NCBI GenBank assembly: GCA_016776605.1 | Contig: JADHTB010000029.1 | Coordinates: 1-42,190, forward strand | Direction of reading: 5' to 3' | Length of the DNA: 42,190 bases | From: Alphaproteobacteria bacterium | Lineage (GTDB): Bacteria > Pseudomonadota > Alphaproteobacteria > GCA-2731375 | Part shown: piece by piece, positions 34,108 through 42,190 of the stretch | Layout: each line of letters begins with the position of its first letter | How positions within the stretch are numbered: position 1 is the first letter of the stretch | Translations under genes and position numbers: made by a program | The notes under the pieces: model-generated | Told to the model about the DNA's origin: nothing | Seen by the model: the letters and a program-made list of their open reading frames with translations, nothing else | The model's database searches: none

Positions 34108-35247
34108 ATGATTCCTTGTCAGCGCCAGCTGTTTGATATTCCCGATCACATCGCCTATTTCAACTGCGCCTATATGTCCCCCCTGATGCACAAGGTGGTG
34201 GCGGCGGGGCAACAGGCCGTGACCCTCAAGGCGCAACCCTGGCAGATCAGCCCGCCGGATTTCTTTTCCACGCCCGAGCGGGCCCGCGAATTGTTCGCCC
34301 GTTTGATCAATGCCCAGGCCGACGATATCGCCATGGTGCCGGCGTGCAGCTATGGCACCGCCACCGCCGCGCAGAACCTGCCCGTGGCCAAGGGGCAAAC
34401 CATGGTGGTGCTGCAGGATCAATTCCCCTCCAACGTCTATCCCTGGCGGGAACTGGCGGCGGACCGCGAGGCCGAGGTCGTCACCATTCCCCGCGGCGGC
34501 AACGATGGCTGGACGCCGCGTATCCTGGACGCCATCAACGAAAATACCGCCATCGTCGCCCTGCCGCATTGTCACTGGACCGATGGCAGCCTGATCGATC
34601 TGGACGCCGTGGGCCGGCAATGCCGCCAGGTTGGCGCCGCCCTGGTGGTTGATCTGACCCAGTCCATCGGCGCCCTGCCCTTCGATGTCACAACCATCCA
34701 GCCGGATTTTGCCGTGGCCGCCGGTTATAAATGGATGATGGGGCCCTATACCCTGGGCTTTTTATACGTGGCGCCGAAACACCGGGACGGCCGGCCCCTG
34801 GAACACAACTGGATCGCCCGGCAGGGCAGCCAGGATTTTGCCGGCCTGGTCGACTATAAATTTGAATTTCAGCCCGGCGCCAGGCGCTTCGATATGGGCG
34901 AAGGGGCCAATTTCATCGCCTTGCCCATGGCCGTCGCCGCGTTGGAGCAATTGTTGGATTGGGGTGTCGCCGAAATCCAGCAGACCCTCGCGGCCATGAC
35001 CACCAGGATTGCCGAGCGCGCCGCGCCCCTGGGTCTCAGCGCCTCGGACCCCAGCTTGCGGGCCGGGCATTTCCTGGGCCTGGGCTTCCCCGGCGCGGTG
35101 CCCGATGGCTTGACCGACCGCCTGGGCCAGGCAGGCGTCTATGTCTCCGTGCGCGGCCAGTCCATGCGGGTGACGCCGCACCTTTTCAACAACGACGCCG
35201 ATATCGACCGCCTGATCACGGCATTGGCGGAAGAATTGTCTTCATAA
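34108..35247 (+). CDS. Aminotransferase class V-fold PLP-dependent enzyme (isopenicillin-epimerase-like)
   Basis: The product has 379 residues, starting at the second ATG of the ATGATG pair, which is 7 bases after GGAG. YFNCAYMSPL opens the fold, ACSYGTATAAQ forms the phosphate loop, D182 (VVDLTQSIGALP) and K208 (AGYKWMMGPYTLGF) are the PLP-contact and Schiff-base residues, and RRFDMGEGANF follows. This is the cysteine-desulfurase/kynureninase-like class V group. The exact reaction is unknown. It is divergent from serC and 94 bp upstream of the CDGSH gene, with which it may be cotranscribed. Confidence 0.9.
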   Translation: MIPCQRQLFDIPDHIAYFNCAYMSPLMHKVVAAGQQAVTLKAQPWQISPPDFFSTPERARELFARLINAQADDIAMVPACSYGTATAAQNLPVAKGQTMVVLQDQFPSNVYPWRELAADREAEVVTIPRGGNDGWTPRILDAINENTAIVALPHCHWTDGSLIDLDAVGRQCRQVGAALVVDLTQSIGALPFDVTTIQPDFAVAAGYKWMMGPYTLGFLYVAPKHRDGRPLEHNWIARQGSQDFAGLVDYKFEFQPGARRFDMGEGANFIALPMAVAALEQLLDWGVAEIQQTLAAMTTRIAERAAPLGLSASDPSLRAGHFLGLGFPGAVPDGLTDRLGQAGVYVSVRGQSMRVTPHLFNNDADIDRLITALAEELSS

Positions 35248-35341
35248 AGAAACAATTTTGTTCACAAGCGCCTGATTGTCATCGTGTACTCAACGAACTA
35301 ACGTGCCACCAACGATACAATCATAAACAGGAGTTACATTG

Positions 35342-35581
35342 ATGTCAGACCCGGTAATCGCCCAAAAATCCCCCTATATGACCGAGCTGGAGGTGGGCAA
35401 GGATTATTTCTGGTGCAGCTGTGGCAAAAGCGCCAAACAACCGCTTTGCGACGGCAGCCACAAGGGGTCTGACTTCGCGCCGGTCAAATTCCAGGTCGAA
35501 ACGGCCAAGGCCTATGCCTTGTGCGGCTGCAAGATGAATGACGGCAAAGCCTTCTGCAACGGCGCCCATAAGCAGCTGTAA
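35342..35581 (+). CDS. Double CDGSH-type iron-sulfur protein
   Basis: The 79-residue protein has two tandem zinc-finger-like CDGSH motifs: CSCGKSAKQPLCDGSHK and CGCKMNDGKAFCNGAHK. Each has the C-x-C-x-n-C-x-x-x-H ligand set that binds a [2Fe-2S] cluster. The second is a CNGAH variant. The start is ATG at 35342, with AGGAG upstream. These proteins are soluble electron or cluster carriers in bacteria. A palindromic repeat follows 58 bp later. The preceding PLP enzyme could be functionally linked, but this is speculative. Confidence 0.94.
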   Translation: MSDPVIAQKSPYMTELEVGKDYFWCSCGKSAKQPLCDGSHKGSDFAPVKFQVETAKAYALCGCKMNDGKAFCNGAHKQL

Positions 35582-35639
35582 GCATTTATCGAAATTGCCG
35601 GGCCACGGGCGGCCCGGCAATTCAGGGAATATTCGGCCT

Positions 35640-35743
35640 TAGAGCAATTCCGAATTAATGAGAATCGCGAAGCGATTCTAAGTGATTGGAAAAATTGCTC
35701 TAATTCTAAAAATCTGAGCAATTTCATTCTGAAAATGCTCTAG
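35640..35743 (+). repeat. 104-bp double-hairpin interspersed repeat, copy 5 (subfamily B)
   Basis: It starts TAGAGCAATTCCGAATTAAT and ends AAAATGCTCTAG. It is nearly identical to copy 4 over hairpin 1; hairpin 2 (GAGCAATTT.../AAAATGCTC) is less perfect. It lies between convergent genes. The CTA at 35740-35742 is the stop codon (TAG on the minus strand) of the M20 gene. Confidence 0.93.
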
Positions 35744-36930
35744 TCCTCTTTCGCGAGACGGGTTTCGACCAATTTGACGAAGGCCGAGGCGCCCAGGGTC
35801 AGGGCGGCATCGTTGAAGTCATAGCTGGGATTATGCACTTCACAACCGCCTAATTCGCCGGTCCCGCCATTGCCAATATTGAAATAGGCGCCGGGCACCT
35901 CGCGCAACATGAACGAGAAATCCTCCGAGGCCATGATCATCGGGCCGTTACGGTCGACATTTTCCTCGCCCACCAGTTCCGCCGTGACATCGGCGACGAA
36001 GGCGGCTTCGCTGGGCGTGTTCACCGTGGGGGCGAACAGCAGCCGGAACTCAACCTCGACCTTGGCGCCAAAGCTGGCGGCAACGCCCTCGGCGATGCGG
36101 CGCATATTCGCCTCGAGCAAGTCCATGGAGGCATCCGTCAGGGTGCGCATGGTGCCCGCGATATGGGCCTTTTGCGGGATCACGTTATAGGCATCGCCAG
36201 CGTGGATCTGGGTGATCGACAACACCGCCGCATCCAGCGCCGGCAGGTTGCGCGAGACAATGGTCTGCAGGGCGGTGACCATATGGGCCGCCACGATCAC
36301 CGGATCGACGCCGGTTTCGGGCCGCGCGCCATGCGCCCCCACGCCTTCGATGTGGATATCGAAAAAGCCCCCCCCCGCCATCATCGGGCCGGGCCGCACC
36401 GCGAACTTGCCGACTTCCAGGTTCGGGCGATTGTGCATGCCGTAAATCACATCGCAGGGAAATTGCTGGAACAGGCCGTCCTTGATCATGGCGGAGGCGC
36501 CGCCAATGCCTTCCTCGGCCGGTTGAAAGATGAAATGCACCTGGCCATCGAAATTCATGGTTTCAGCCAGATAGCGGGCCGCGCCCAGCAACATGGTGGT
36601 ATGCCCGTCATGGCCGCAGGCATGCATCTTGCCGTCGTGGGTGGAACGGTGGGCAAAGCTGTTGGCCTCTAACATCGGCAAGGCGTCCATATCCGCCCGC
36701 AGCCCGACCGAGCGCGTGGAGTTGCCAACCCGCAGGCTGCCCACCACGCCGGTCTTGCCCAGGCCCCGGTGCACCTCACAGCCATAGCTGGCCAGTTTTT
36801 CCGCCACGATGTCCGAGGTGCGGTTCTCCTCGAAGCCCAGTTCCGGATGGGCGTGAATATCACGCCGGATTTCGGTCAGGTCGGACTGCCATTCGGCGAT
36901 CCGGTCAATTTTGCCTTTGTGCGTATTCAT
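35740..36930 (-). CDS. M20 family amidohydrolase (aminoacylase-like)
   Basis: The product has 396 residues from the ATG at 36930 (MNTHKGKIDRIAEWQ); the 42-residue upstream extension is not family-like. It has RRDIHAHPELGFEE, RADMDALP, the metal motif HACGHDGHT and the catalytic EE pair in PAEEGIGGA. These are the hallmarks of the M20D aminoacylase/hippurate hydrolase group, which cleave N-acyl amino acids using two metal ions. Its stop codon is provided by repeat copy 5. Whether it acts on N-acetyl amino acids made by the DUF1611 protein is open. Confidence 0.94.
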   Translation of the reverse strand: MNTHKGKIDRIAEWQSDLTEIRRDIHAHPELGFEENRTSDIVAEKLASYGCEVHRGLGKTGVVGSLRVGNSTRSVGLRADMDALPMLEANSFAHRSTHDGKMHACGHDGHTTMLLGAARYLAETMNFDGQVHFIFQPAEEGIGGASAMIKDGLFQQFPCDVIYGMHNRPNLEVGKFAVRPGPMMAGGGFFDIHIEGVGAHGARPETGVDPVIVAAHMVTALQTIVSRNLPALDAAVLSITQIHAGDAYNVIPQKAHIAGTMRTLTDASMDLLEANMRRIAEGVAASFGAKVEVEFRLLFAPTVNTPSEAAFVADVTAELVGEENVDRNGPMIMASEDFSFMLREVPGAYFNIGNGGTGELGGCEVHNPSYDFNDAALTLGASAFVKLVETRLAKED

Positions 36931-37111
36931 GGTTTTCAATCCATTTTTCTGCCGCGGCTTGAGAGCCGTGCCGGTTGATAGGTTTGCGGGCCGCGCTATG
37001 TTTCCCCAACATATATCCCCAAGGCCAGCCCAGCGATAATTGCCGGTTTTATCCATGACAGGCCCGCCCGGCCCTGTCCATCCTGTTTTAGTGGAGCCGC
37101 GCGGCTATGAA

Positions 37112-37795
37112 TTACATTGCCTGACGGGGCGCCCGGCCGTGGCGCAGGCGGGTCAGGGTGGGCAGGGGCGATGGCAGGCGGGCCAGCAGTTTTTCGGCCC
37201 GGCGCCGCAGCTTGCCGATGCGCAGGGTATCGGCGATGCGGCGGTCCATGAAGGCCCAGGTCTCGGCGCATTCGTCGGATTGGTCGTCCAGCCAGCGCAA
37301 CAGGGTGGTGGTATAGACCGCCGCCAGCAGGGCCCGTTTGCTGTAATAATTGAAATCCGTGCTGGTATCGCCGGCGGCCCGCCAGATGGCATCGACGGTG
37401 CGATACAAATTCCGCAGGGCGCCGGGGCCGTGACCCGGCAGCAATTGCAAGGCAATGGCCCGGCGAATGGCTTCGCGATGGGGCGCCAGCGCTTCCAGGC
37501 GCAGACGGATGATGCCGCCAATCCGGGCCCGAACCGGGCCGTCCGCCAGGCCCCGCGCGGCGGCCGCCGCCGTCATTTCACGGTCGGCCTCGGCCATGAA
37601 AAAGCTCAGCAACTGCCCGGGCCCGCCGGGAAAGGCCTGTTCTGCCTGGACGGGTTCGATGCCGGCGGCAATGGCCGCCTTGACCGCCCCGGCCAACATA
37701 TGCGCCGACCAACCATCAAAGGGGACGGCGCGGAGGGCCGCTTTCAGAACAGCCCGCCGGGCCACATCCCGCGCCTCATCCCGTACCCCGCTCAT
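37112..37795 (-). CDS. COQ9 family protein (ubiquinone biosynthesis)
   Basis: The 227-residue TetR-like fold protein has the family core VPFDGWSAHMLAGAV near the N-terminus, FPGGPGQLLSFFMAEADREM, and the C-terminal DFNYYSKRALLAAVYTTTLLRWLDDQS (about 156-182), the lipid-binding COQ9 signature. COQ9 proteins present quinone intermediates to the COQ7 hydroxylase. The start overlaps the stop of the deformylase gene by ATGA, so the two are coupled. Length is normal for Alphaproteobacteria. Confidence 0.93.
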   Translation of the reverse strand: MSGVRDEARDVARRAVLKAALRAVPFDGWSAHMLAGAVKAAIAAGIEPVQAEQAFPGGPGQLLSFFMAEADREMTAAAAARGLADGPVRARIGGIIRLRLEALAPHREAIRRAIALQLLPGHGPGALRNLYRTVDAIWRAAGDTSTDFNYYSKRALLAAVYTTTLLRWLDDQSDECAETWAFMDRRIADTLRIGKLRRRAEKLLARLPSPLPTLTRLRHGRAPRQAM

Positions 37796-38457
37796 GTTGC
37801 CGCCCCTGGCGGGGGTTTTTTGCCGGCCGGCTCTTTAGCGGCCCCTTCTTGGGCGGGTGCCTGGGCAGGTTCCTGGGCGCGTTTCTGGGCGCGTTTCTGG
37901 GCGCGCTCCCCGGCGCGTTCCTGGGCCCGGGACTCGGCAATGCGGTGGCGCATTTCAGTCTCGAAAATCAGATCGCTCAAGTCGGTCATGCGTTGGGGAT
38001 ACAGGATGCCATCCAGATGGTCGCATTCATGTTGCACCACGCGGGCGTGAAACCCCTTCACCGTCCGGTCGATGGGCGCGCCCGCCAGATCCACGCCGCG
38101 ATAACGCAGATTGGCATGCCGGGGCACCAGGCCGCGCAGGCCCGGCAGGGACAAACAGCCCTCCCACTCCGTCAGCATCTCGTCATCCAGGGGTTCTAAT
38201 ATGGGATTGATCAGCACGGTTAAGGTCGGCTCGCCGCCCGCCATTTCCTCAATGTCCGTCAGGGGCACGCGAAAGATCACCAGACGCAACGAGGCATAGA
38301 CCTGTGGCGCGGCCAGTCCGGTGCCCGGCGCATCCAGCATGGTCTCCAACATATCAGCCACCAGGGCGTGTATTTCGGGCGCGCCCGGGTCGGCCACATC
38401 TGCGGCGCGGCGGCGGAGAACGGGATGGCCCATACGGGCAATTTTTAAAATTGACAT
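37792..38457 (-). CDS. def: Peptide deformylase with a repetitive C-terminal tail
   Basis: The product has 221 residues from the ATG at 38457 (MSILKIARMGHPVLR). The three deformylase motifs are GTGLAAPQ (45-52; usually GVGLAAPQ), EGCLS (99-103, C101) and HECDH (143-147; H143, E144 and H147 for the metal and catalysis). It removes the formyl group from new proteins. After residue 176 a tail rich in R/A/Q/K (RAQERAGERAQKRAQKRAQE) is encoded by 12-bp tandem repeats and ends PPPGAAT. The stop overlaps COQ9 (ATGA). Confidence 0.94.
   Translation of the reverse strand: MSILKIARMGHPVLRRRAADVADPGAPEIHALVADMLETMLDAPGTGLAAPQVYASLRLVIFRVPLTDIEEMAGGEPTLTVLINPILEPLDDEMLTEWEGCLSLPGLRGLVPRHANLRYRGVDLAGAPIDRTVKGFHARVVQHECDHLDGILYPQRMTDLSDLIFETEMRHRIAESRAQERAGERAQKRAQKRAQEPAQAPAQEGAAKEPAGKKPPPGAAT
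37858..37929 (-). repeat. Six 12-bp tandem repeats coding the deformylase tail
   Basis: Units run TGCCTGGGCAGG, TTCCTGGGCGCG, TTTCTGGGCGCG (twice), CTCCCCGGCGCG and TTCCTGGGCCCG on the plus strand. Each encodes a R/Q/A/K-type quartet in the leftward protein. Twelve-base units keep the frame when copy number changes, so strains may differ in tail length. Confidence 0.85.
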
Positions 38458-38685
38458 GCCGCAATATGACCGGAGACGGGGCGGCGGTAAAGCGCCGGTC
38501 GCTAACGCTGTTGGTTTGCGGCGTGGCGTGCGGCATGGTGTGCAGCGTGATGTGGGCGGCATGCGCCCTTGACGTTGCCGGGGGCGGTGTGATTCTTAGG
38601 GGCCGCTGGGTATCACCCCCAGGAAATTGCTCAAGAAATTGCCCAAGAGACTACATCACCCAATTCAAACCCGCGAGGATCCCCC

Positions 38686-39180
38686 ATGCATCCGCATCGT
38701 TTCGCCACTGCCCTGTTGTCCCTCATCCTTGTGTTGTTTGTTGTGCCGGCGCAGGCGGAGCAGGCTACGCGGGCCAAGATCCACCAATTGATCGCAATGG
38801 ACGGCGCCGCGGCGGTGGCCGATGCGGTGATCGACCGCCAGCGCCCCGTGGTGCGGCAAAGTTTTCTGGCCGGCCATCCCGGCATCGCCAAGAAAGCCGC
38901 CGATGCCTATGTGGACGCCTTTGCCAGCGAACTGGCGGCACGCCAGGGCCAGTTTTTGGATCTGATCGTGGATATCTATGCCAAGACCTTCACGGCGGCG
39001 GAAGTGGATGCGCTGCTGGCCTTCCACGCCTCGCCTCTGGGACAAAAACTCCGCGCCGCGACACCGGTGATCCTGGAACTTAGCCGCCGGGCCGGTGCGG
39101 CCTGGGGGCAGGAAAACGGCGCCGCCGTGGCCGCCGCCGCCAATGCCAAGCTCAAGAGCATGGGGTATATGGTCAAATAG
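38686..39180 (+). CDS. DUF2059 domain-containing exported protein
   Basis: The 164-residue protein begins with a clear signal peptide (MHPHRFATALLSLILVLFVV then PAQAEQ, likely cut after AQA). The mature part has the DUF2059 helices VDAFASELAARQGQFLDLIVDIYAKTFTAAEVDALLAFHASPLGQK (residues given in part). The segment YAKTFTAAEVDALLAFHASP is the family core. It should be periplasmic; function is unknown. GAGGA precedes the ATG. It is divergent from the deformylase gene, and the class V enzyme gene converges on its 3' end with a 2-bp gap. Confidence 0.9.
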   Translation: MHPHRFATALLSLILVLFVVPAQAEQATRAKIHQLIAMDGAAAVADAVIDRQRPVVRQSFLAGHPGIAKKAADAYVDAFASELAARQGQFLDLIVDIYAKTFTAAEVDALLAFHASPLGQKLRAATPVILELSRRAGAAWGQENGAAVAAAANAKLKSMGYMVK

Positions 39181-39182
39181 CG

Positions 39183-40361
39183 TCAGACGGGAATGGTCCG
39201 CAGACAGTCCATGAAACGCTCCAGTTCGGCCTCGGTATTGTAATAATGCAAGCCCATGCGGTTCATCATCGTGATGCCGCGGTGGTGCATGTCCTGCATG
39301 GTTGAATGCGCGCTGGAGGTGGAGATGTTGATGCCCGCCGCCGCCATTGCCGCCTTCACCTGAGCCGGCGGCGCAGTGCCGGCCGAGAAACTGATGATAC
39401 CGGATTTTTCCTGGCCCAGATCCTGCACCGTCACGCCGGGCAATGCCGCCATGCGGGCGCGCAAATCCCCGGCCAGCCCCTGCACCCGTGCCGCGATGGC
39501 CTCCAGGCCGATATCCAGGGCGTAATCCACGGCGACGCCGAGGCCGATTTTACCGGCCACATAATTCTCCCAATTCTCGAACCGCCGCGCATCGGGCCGC
39601 ATTTCGTAATGTTCCGGCGACTGCCACACGGCGGCATGCAGATCCAGAAAGGGCGGCTCCAGCCGTTCCAGCATGGAGGCCCGGACATAAAGGAAACCGG
39701 TACCCCGGGGGCCGCGCAGGAATTTGCGGCCCGTGGCGGTCAGCATGTCGCAACCGATGGCCTCTACATCCAGCGGCAGCTGACCGGCGGACTGGCAGGC
39801 GTCCAGCAGATAGGGCACCCCCGCCGCGCGGGCCACCCGGCCAATAGCGGCGGCCGGGTTGATCAGGCCGCCATTGGTGGGCGCATGGGTGATCGAGATC
39901 AACTTGACCCGGGCATCAATCATTTCGGCCAGGGCGGCCACGTCGGTCTGGCCATGGGCATCGTTGGGCACCACGCGGATTTCAATGCCGTCCCGCTTGG
40001 CCCGTTGCAAATAGGCAATATAGTTGGAGGCATATTCCGAGACCGCCGTCAGCACCACATCGCCCGGCGCCAGGGGCAGGCCGTAAAAGGCCATGTCCCA
40101 GGCGACGGTGGCGTTTTCCACCACGGCGATTTCAGCGGGCCGGCAGTTCAACAGCCGGGACAGGGCGCCATAGGTATTGGCCAGGGCGCCGGCGGCGGCG
40201 TCTTCCGCCTCGTAACCGCCAATCTCAGCCTCTTGGCGCAGATGCTCGATTACCGCGTCCAGCACCGGTTGCGGCATCAGCCCGGCGCCGCAATTGTTCA
40301 AATGCACGACCCGCGATACGCCCGGCGTCTCGGCCCGGATTTTATCAATGTCCATAGCCAT
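39183..40361 (-). CDS. Aminotransferase class V-fold PLP-dependent enzyme (second paralogue)
   Basis: This 392-residue class V PLP enzyme has VVHLNNCGAGLMPQPV at the N-terminus, D in YLLDACQSAGQLPLDV, the Schiff-base lysine in TATGRKFLRGPRGTGF (about residue 213) and RRFENWENYVAGKIGL. This region resembles cysteine desulfurases and isopenicillin-N epimerase-like proteins, but no catalytic cysteine loop near the C-terminus is obvious (SSAHSTMQDMHHRG). The reaction is unknown. It is distinct in sequence from the class V enzyme at 34108. GGGAG lies before the ATG. Confidence 0.9.
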   Translation of the reverse strand: MAMDIDKIRAETPGVSRVVHLNNCGAGLMPQPVLDAVIEHLRQEAEIGGYEAEDAAAGALANTYGALSRLLNCRPAEIAVVENATVAWDMAFYGLPLAPGDVVLTAVSEYASNYIAYLQRAKRDGIEIRVVPNDAHGQTDVAALAEMIDARVKLISITHAPTNGGLINPAAAIGRVARAAGVPYLLDACQSAGQLPLDVEAIGCDMLTATGRKFLRGPRGTGFLYVRASMLERLEPPFLDLHAAVWQSPEHYEMRPDARRFENWENYVAGKIGLGVAVDYALDIGLEAIAARVQGLAGDLRARMAALPGVTVQDLGQEKSGIISFSAGTAPPAQVKAAMAAAGINISTSSAHSTMQDMHHRGITMMNRMGLHYYNTEAELERFMDCLRTIPV

Positions 40362-40621
40362 TAAACTCCCTATCTACTGAAAATGGGCGCCCGGTGACGG
40401 CGTTGGCCATAGGCGCGCCGCCAACGCCGCTCGAACCATAGCGAAACATATGCTAGACTGCCAAACCGCCTGGAAATACATATGCGACAGGCCGGTGCCG
40501 GATCAAATGGCAATCGCCCACTTCCAAAAAAACCATGGCCGTGCTATCCGCACTGAGTTATCCGTACTGAGATTTTGTTTGCAACCCGATAATTTGAACA
40601 CCGCGATAGAGGTAGAGTGAG

Positions 40622-40999
40622 ATGAAGAGGCATGAACCGAGCTTGTCAGATCGGTTAGGCGGGGCGGCGAAGGCACGGCAGGCCCAGCTGGAGAAAGCCC
40701 GGGCAAACGCCCCGGCGAACAACCCGAAATTCGCTGAAAAACAGGCCGCCCGGCTGGCCATCAGCGTCGCCCGCCAGGCGCGTGTCGCCGAACGCAAAGC
40801 AGCCAAGCTGGCCGAGCAGGCCCGCAAGGCGGAGGAACAGGCCGCGGCCGAGGCCGAACGCGCCTTGACCCTGGCTGCCGAACAGAAAGCCCGCGAGGCC
40901 GAACTCATCGCGGAGGCCGACCGCGAGGTCGCGCTCATCGCCGAACGCAAGGCCGCCCGAGACGCCCGCTATGCCGCGCGCAAGGCCCGCAACAGATAA
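40622..40999 (+). CDS. DUF6481 family coiled-coil protein
   Basis: The 125-residue, highly charged, alanine-rich helical protein reads MKRHEPSLSDRLGGAAKARQ and ends KAARDARYAARKARNR. This is the pattern of DUF6481 proteins, common in Alphaproteobacteria and often encoded near cold-shock genes. Nearly the whole chain is predicted coiled coil with K/E/A repeats. The 260-bp upstream spacer contains a tandem TATCCG(C/T)ACTGAG (40545-40572), a possible regulatory repeat. A terminator hairpin follows at 41043. Confidence 0.82.
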   Translation: MKRHEPSLSDRLGGAAKARQAQLEKARANAPANNPKFAEKQAARLAISVARQARVAERKAAKLAEQARKAEEQAAAEAERALTLAAEQKAREAELIAEADREVALIAERKAARDARYAARKARNR

Positions 41000-41042
41000 T
41001 CCCCGCGCGCGGCGTTCCGGGCCAAAGACGGGGCACGGTATA

Positions 41043-41070
41043 AAAGGGTAGCGTCCCCTTTATTTATTTT
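41043..41070 (+). terminator. Probable terminator after the DUF6481 gene
   Basis: AAAGGG (41043-41048) pairs with CCCTTT (41056-41061) around a 7-base loop, followed by ATTTATTTT. It sits 43 bp after the DUF6481 stop. The hairpin with flanking TATAAAAGGGTAGCGTCCCC also resembles ends seen near REP-type transposases, from memory. Confidence 0.6.
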
Positions 41071-41254
41071 AGAGTTTCTGAAGAAAGTCGAGGCCACGCT
41101 TGGCCGCCAAGTCCTGGCGCGAAAACGCGGGCCAAAGCCAAAACAGCTGGATTAGAAGGCAAATAGAATGCACTGTCACCGTAATCTCATAGGAGCCGTC
41201 CACTGCGTCAGGAGCTGACCGTTATGATAAATCCACATCTGTTGGAGGGTTCGC

Positions 41255-41905
41255 TTACAAGCCATCCGGATGATCGAACAACCAATCTGAGAACTGCCTC
41301 TTCAGAGTACCAATTTCGTGTGAATTAGGGAGAATCAGATCAAAGCCACGATCATAGGGAGCGAAAACAGCTTTGGTATCTTTTGAAATCCATAACACGT
41401 CCTCAACATCATCTTCAGTCAACCGTAATGCCTTGTCATAATTTCCAGGCCTCCATATACATTCAGATACATAGGCTCTGTAATCAACCTGATCCTCTGG
41501 CTCTTCATACGAGTCTACAAAAGTGAACGATTTTTTGAGACTAAATATCTCTCGGCTGCGGTGCTCATTTGGATAATATTTCATCCAACTATCAATTTCA
41601 TCCGAAATATAATTCGCTACCATCCAACACGCGGAACCTATTCCAAGAACGCGAGTAGCCAATGCATTCGCTCGTTCGACATAAATGTCGGCTTCTGCCT
41701 CTGTATTCCTATCTTCCCTAGGTATGAGCGGGTCGATTTCCTTCAACGCATGGAATCTCAACCATCGAGTTTTGAAATAGTGATCTCTCAGACGTTCTGG
41801 TAGTGGCGGAACCTTTGGAAAATTCGTCTGCCAGAATTTTTGAAAGTTAGCCACGATTTCAGATCCATCTCGGTTCATGATAAATGTTCTGAGTTTGGGT
41901 AGCAT
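41255..41905 (-). CDS. DUF3885-like protein, AT-richer than its neighbours
   Basis: The 216-residue protein has FPKVPPLPERL and RWLRFHALKEID near the N-terminus, NTEAEADIYVERANALATRVLG, and a C-terminal region (WISKDTKAVFAPYDRGFDLI, then LKRQFSDWLFDHPDGL). The VYFIDT-like strand, YDDRGxD-like turn and NDWI-D-like end match DUF3885 from memory. The codon use is much richer in A/T than in flanking genes, suggesting transfer. Function is unknown; such lone genes next to tRNAs are often cargo of integrative elements. No partner toxin is visible here. Confidence 0.65.
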   Translation of the reverse strand: MLPKLRTFIMNRDGSEIVANFQKFWQTNFPKVPPLPERLRDHYFKTRWLRFHALKEIDPLIPREDRNTEAEADIYVERANALATRVLGIGSACWMVANYISDEIDSWMKYYPNEHRSREIFSLKKSFTFVDSYEEPEDQVDYRAYVSECIWRPGNYDKALRLTEDDVEDVLWISKDTKAVFAPYDRGFDLILPNSHEIGTLKRQFSDWLFDHPDGL

Positions 41906-42014
41906 ACCTTAGCTGGCTAAGCATGCATGATTTGCATAAAGAACGCCGTATTTCGCCTTCTGTCGCTTCCACCGTGCTTCCACGGTGATTTTTGCGGGTC
42001 AGGTTTCCGGACAC

Positions 42015-42051
42015 AAAAAAGCCGCTAACCCGTTGAGGTAGCGGCTTTTTT
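42015..42051 (-). terminator. Rho-independent terminator downstream of tRNA-fMet
   Basis: AAAAAAGCCGCTA (42015-42027) pairs perfectly with TAGCGGCTTTTTT (42039-42051). It lies directly after the tRNA 3' end on the minus strand and is symmetric enough to work in both directions. Confidence 0.9.
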
Positions 42052-42052
42052 G

Positions 42053-42130
<78 letters not shown>

Positions 42131-42190
42131 GAGGTGTTTTGTTTTGGGGTTGGCAATGCCCATGGCCATAGTCTTGTTGGATTTGGTCAT

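Noticed and set aside
38466..38690. Rightward frame starting MTGDGAAVKRRSLTLLVCGV with a hydrophobic start upstream of the DUF2059 gene
   Set aside because: It runs out of frame through the well-supported DUF2059 gene and has no ribosome site; the signal-like start is probably chance in GC-rich DNA.
42131..42190. Leftward frame starting at the last base (MTKSNKTMAMGIANPKTKHL)
   Set aside because: It runs into the tRNA and is more likely the tRNA promoter region; too short to support a gene.

Overview
The window looks like chromosomal DNA of a GC-rich alphaproteobacterium, probably Rhodospirillales-like. The pointers are the serC-serA-hisZ-purA gene run, COQ9 next to a peptide deformylase, XerC/DUF484, and a DUF6481 protein. 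This is inferred from gene content and family knowledge; no database search was run. Almost all coding sequences are intact and tightly packed. No phage, CRISPR array, rRNA or intact transposase gene was seen.

Layout. Positions 1-9165 hold mostly single catabolic or accessory enzymes: a cut-off cytochrome b561, a Rieske oxygenase, an esterase, an AA_synth protein, a crotonase, a histidine phosphatase, a DUF1330 protein, a quinone-oxidoreductase-like MDR, a DehI-like protein, a DHCW cupin, a CaiB/BaiF CoA-transferase and a rhodanese. Positions 9290-15297 look like an accessory segment: an HpcH/HpaI aldolase, a small membrane protein after an AT-rich stretch, a DUF1611 (DgcN-like) plus ornithine/alanine-racemase-like pair, a truncated ORF, and a Gfo/Idh/MocA protein without the usual catalytic lysine. 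Inward-facing truncated copies of an interspersed palindromic element bound this segment. An inner part of it (10296-14011) is flanked by a diverged direct repeat of about 80 bp. Positions 15295-22970 carry an SDR plus enolase-superfamily pair (sugar-acid type), the ABC-F ATPase Uup, a fumarylacetoacetase-family hydrolase, an AhpD-like protein, and a coupled luciferase-like monooxygenase and alpha/beta hydrolase.

Positions 22971-42190 are mainly housekeeping. They contain a collapsed GNAT gene and a tiny ORF with a very strong ribosome binding site and its own terminator. Then come xerC, DUF484, transaldolase-like fsa and divergent priA, followed by the leftward serC-serA-hisZ-purA-DUF1737 operon. 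After these lie two class V PLP enzymes, a double-CDGSH protein, an M20 amidohydrolase, the def-COQ9 pair, DUF2059 and DUF6481 proteins, an AT-richer DUF3885 gene, and initiator tRNA-fMet at the right edge.

The most unusual structure is a family of 104-bp double-hairpin repeats: five full copies in two sequence subfamilies, with compensatory stem changes, plus truncated copies. Their TAGAGC/GCTCTA ends often supply the stop codon of the neighbouring gene. A perfect 58-bp palindrome after priA and the two partly nested boundaries of the 9.3-15.3 kb segment also stand out.
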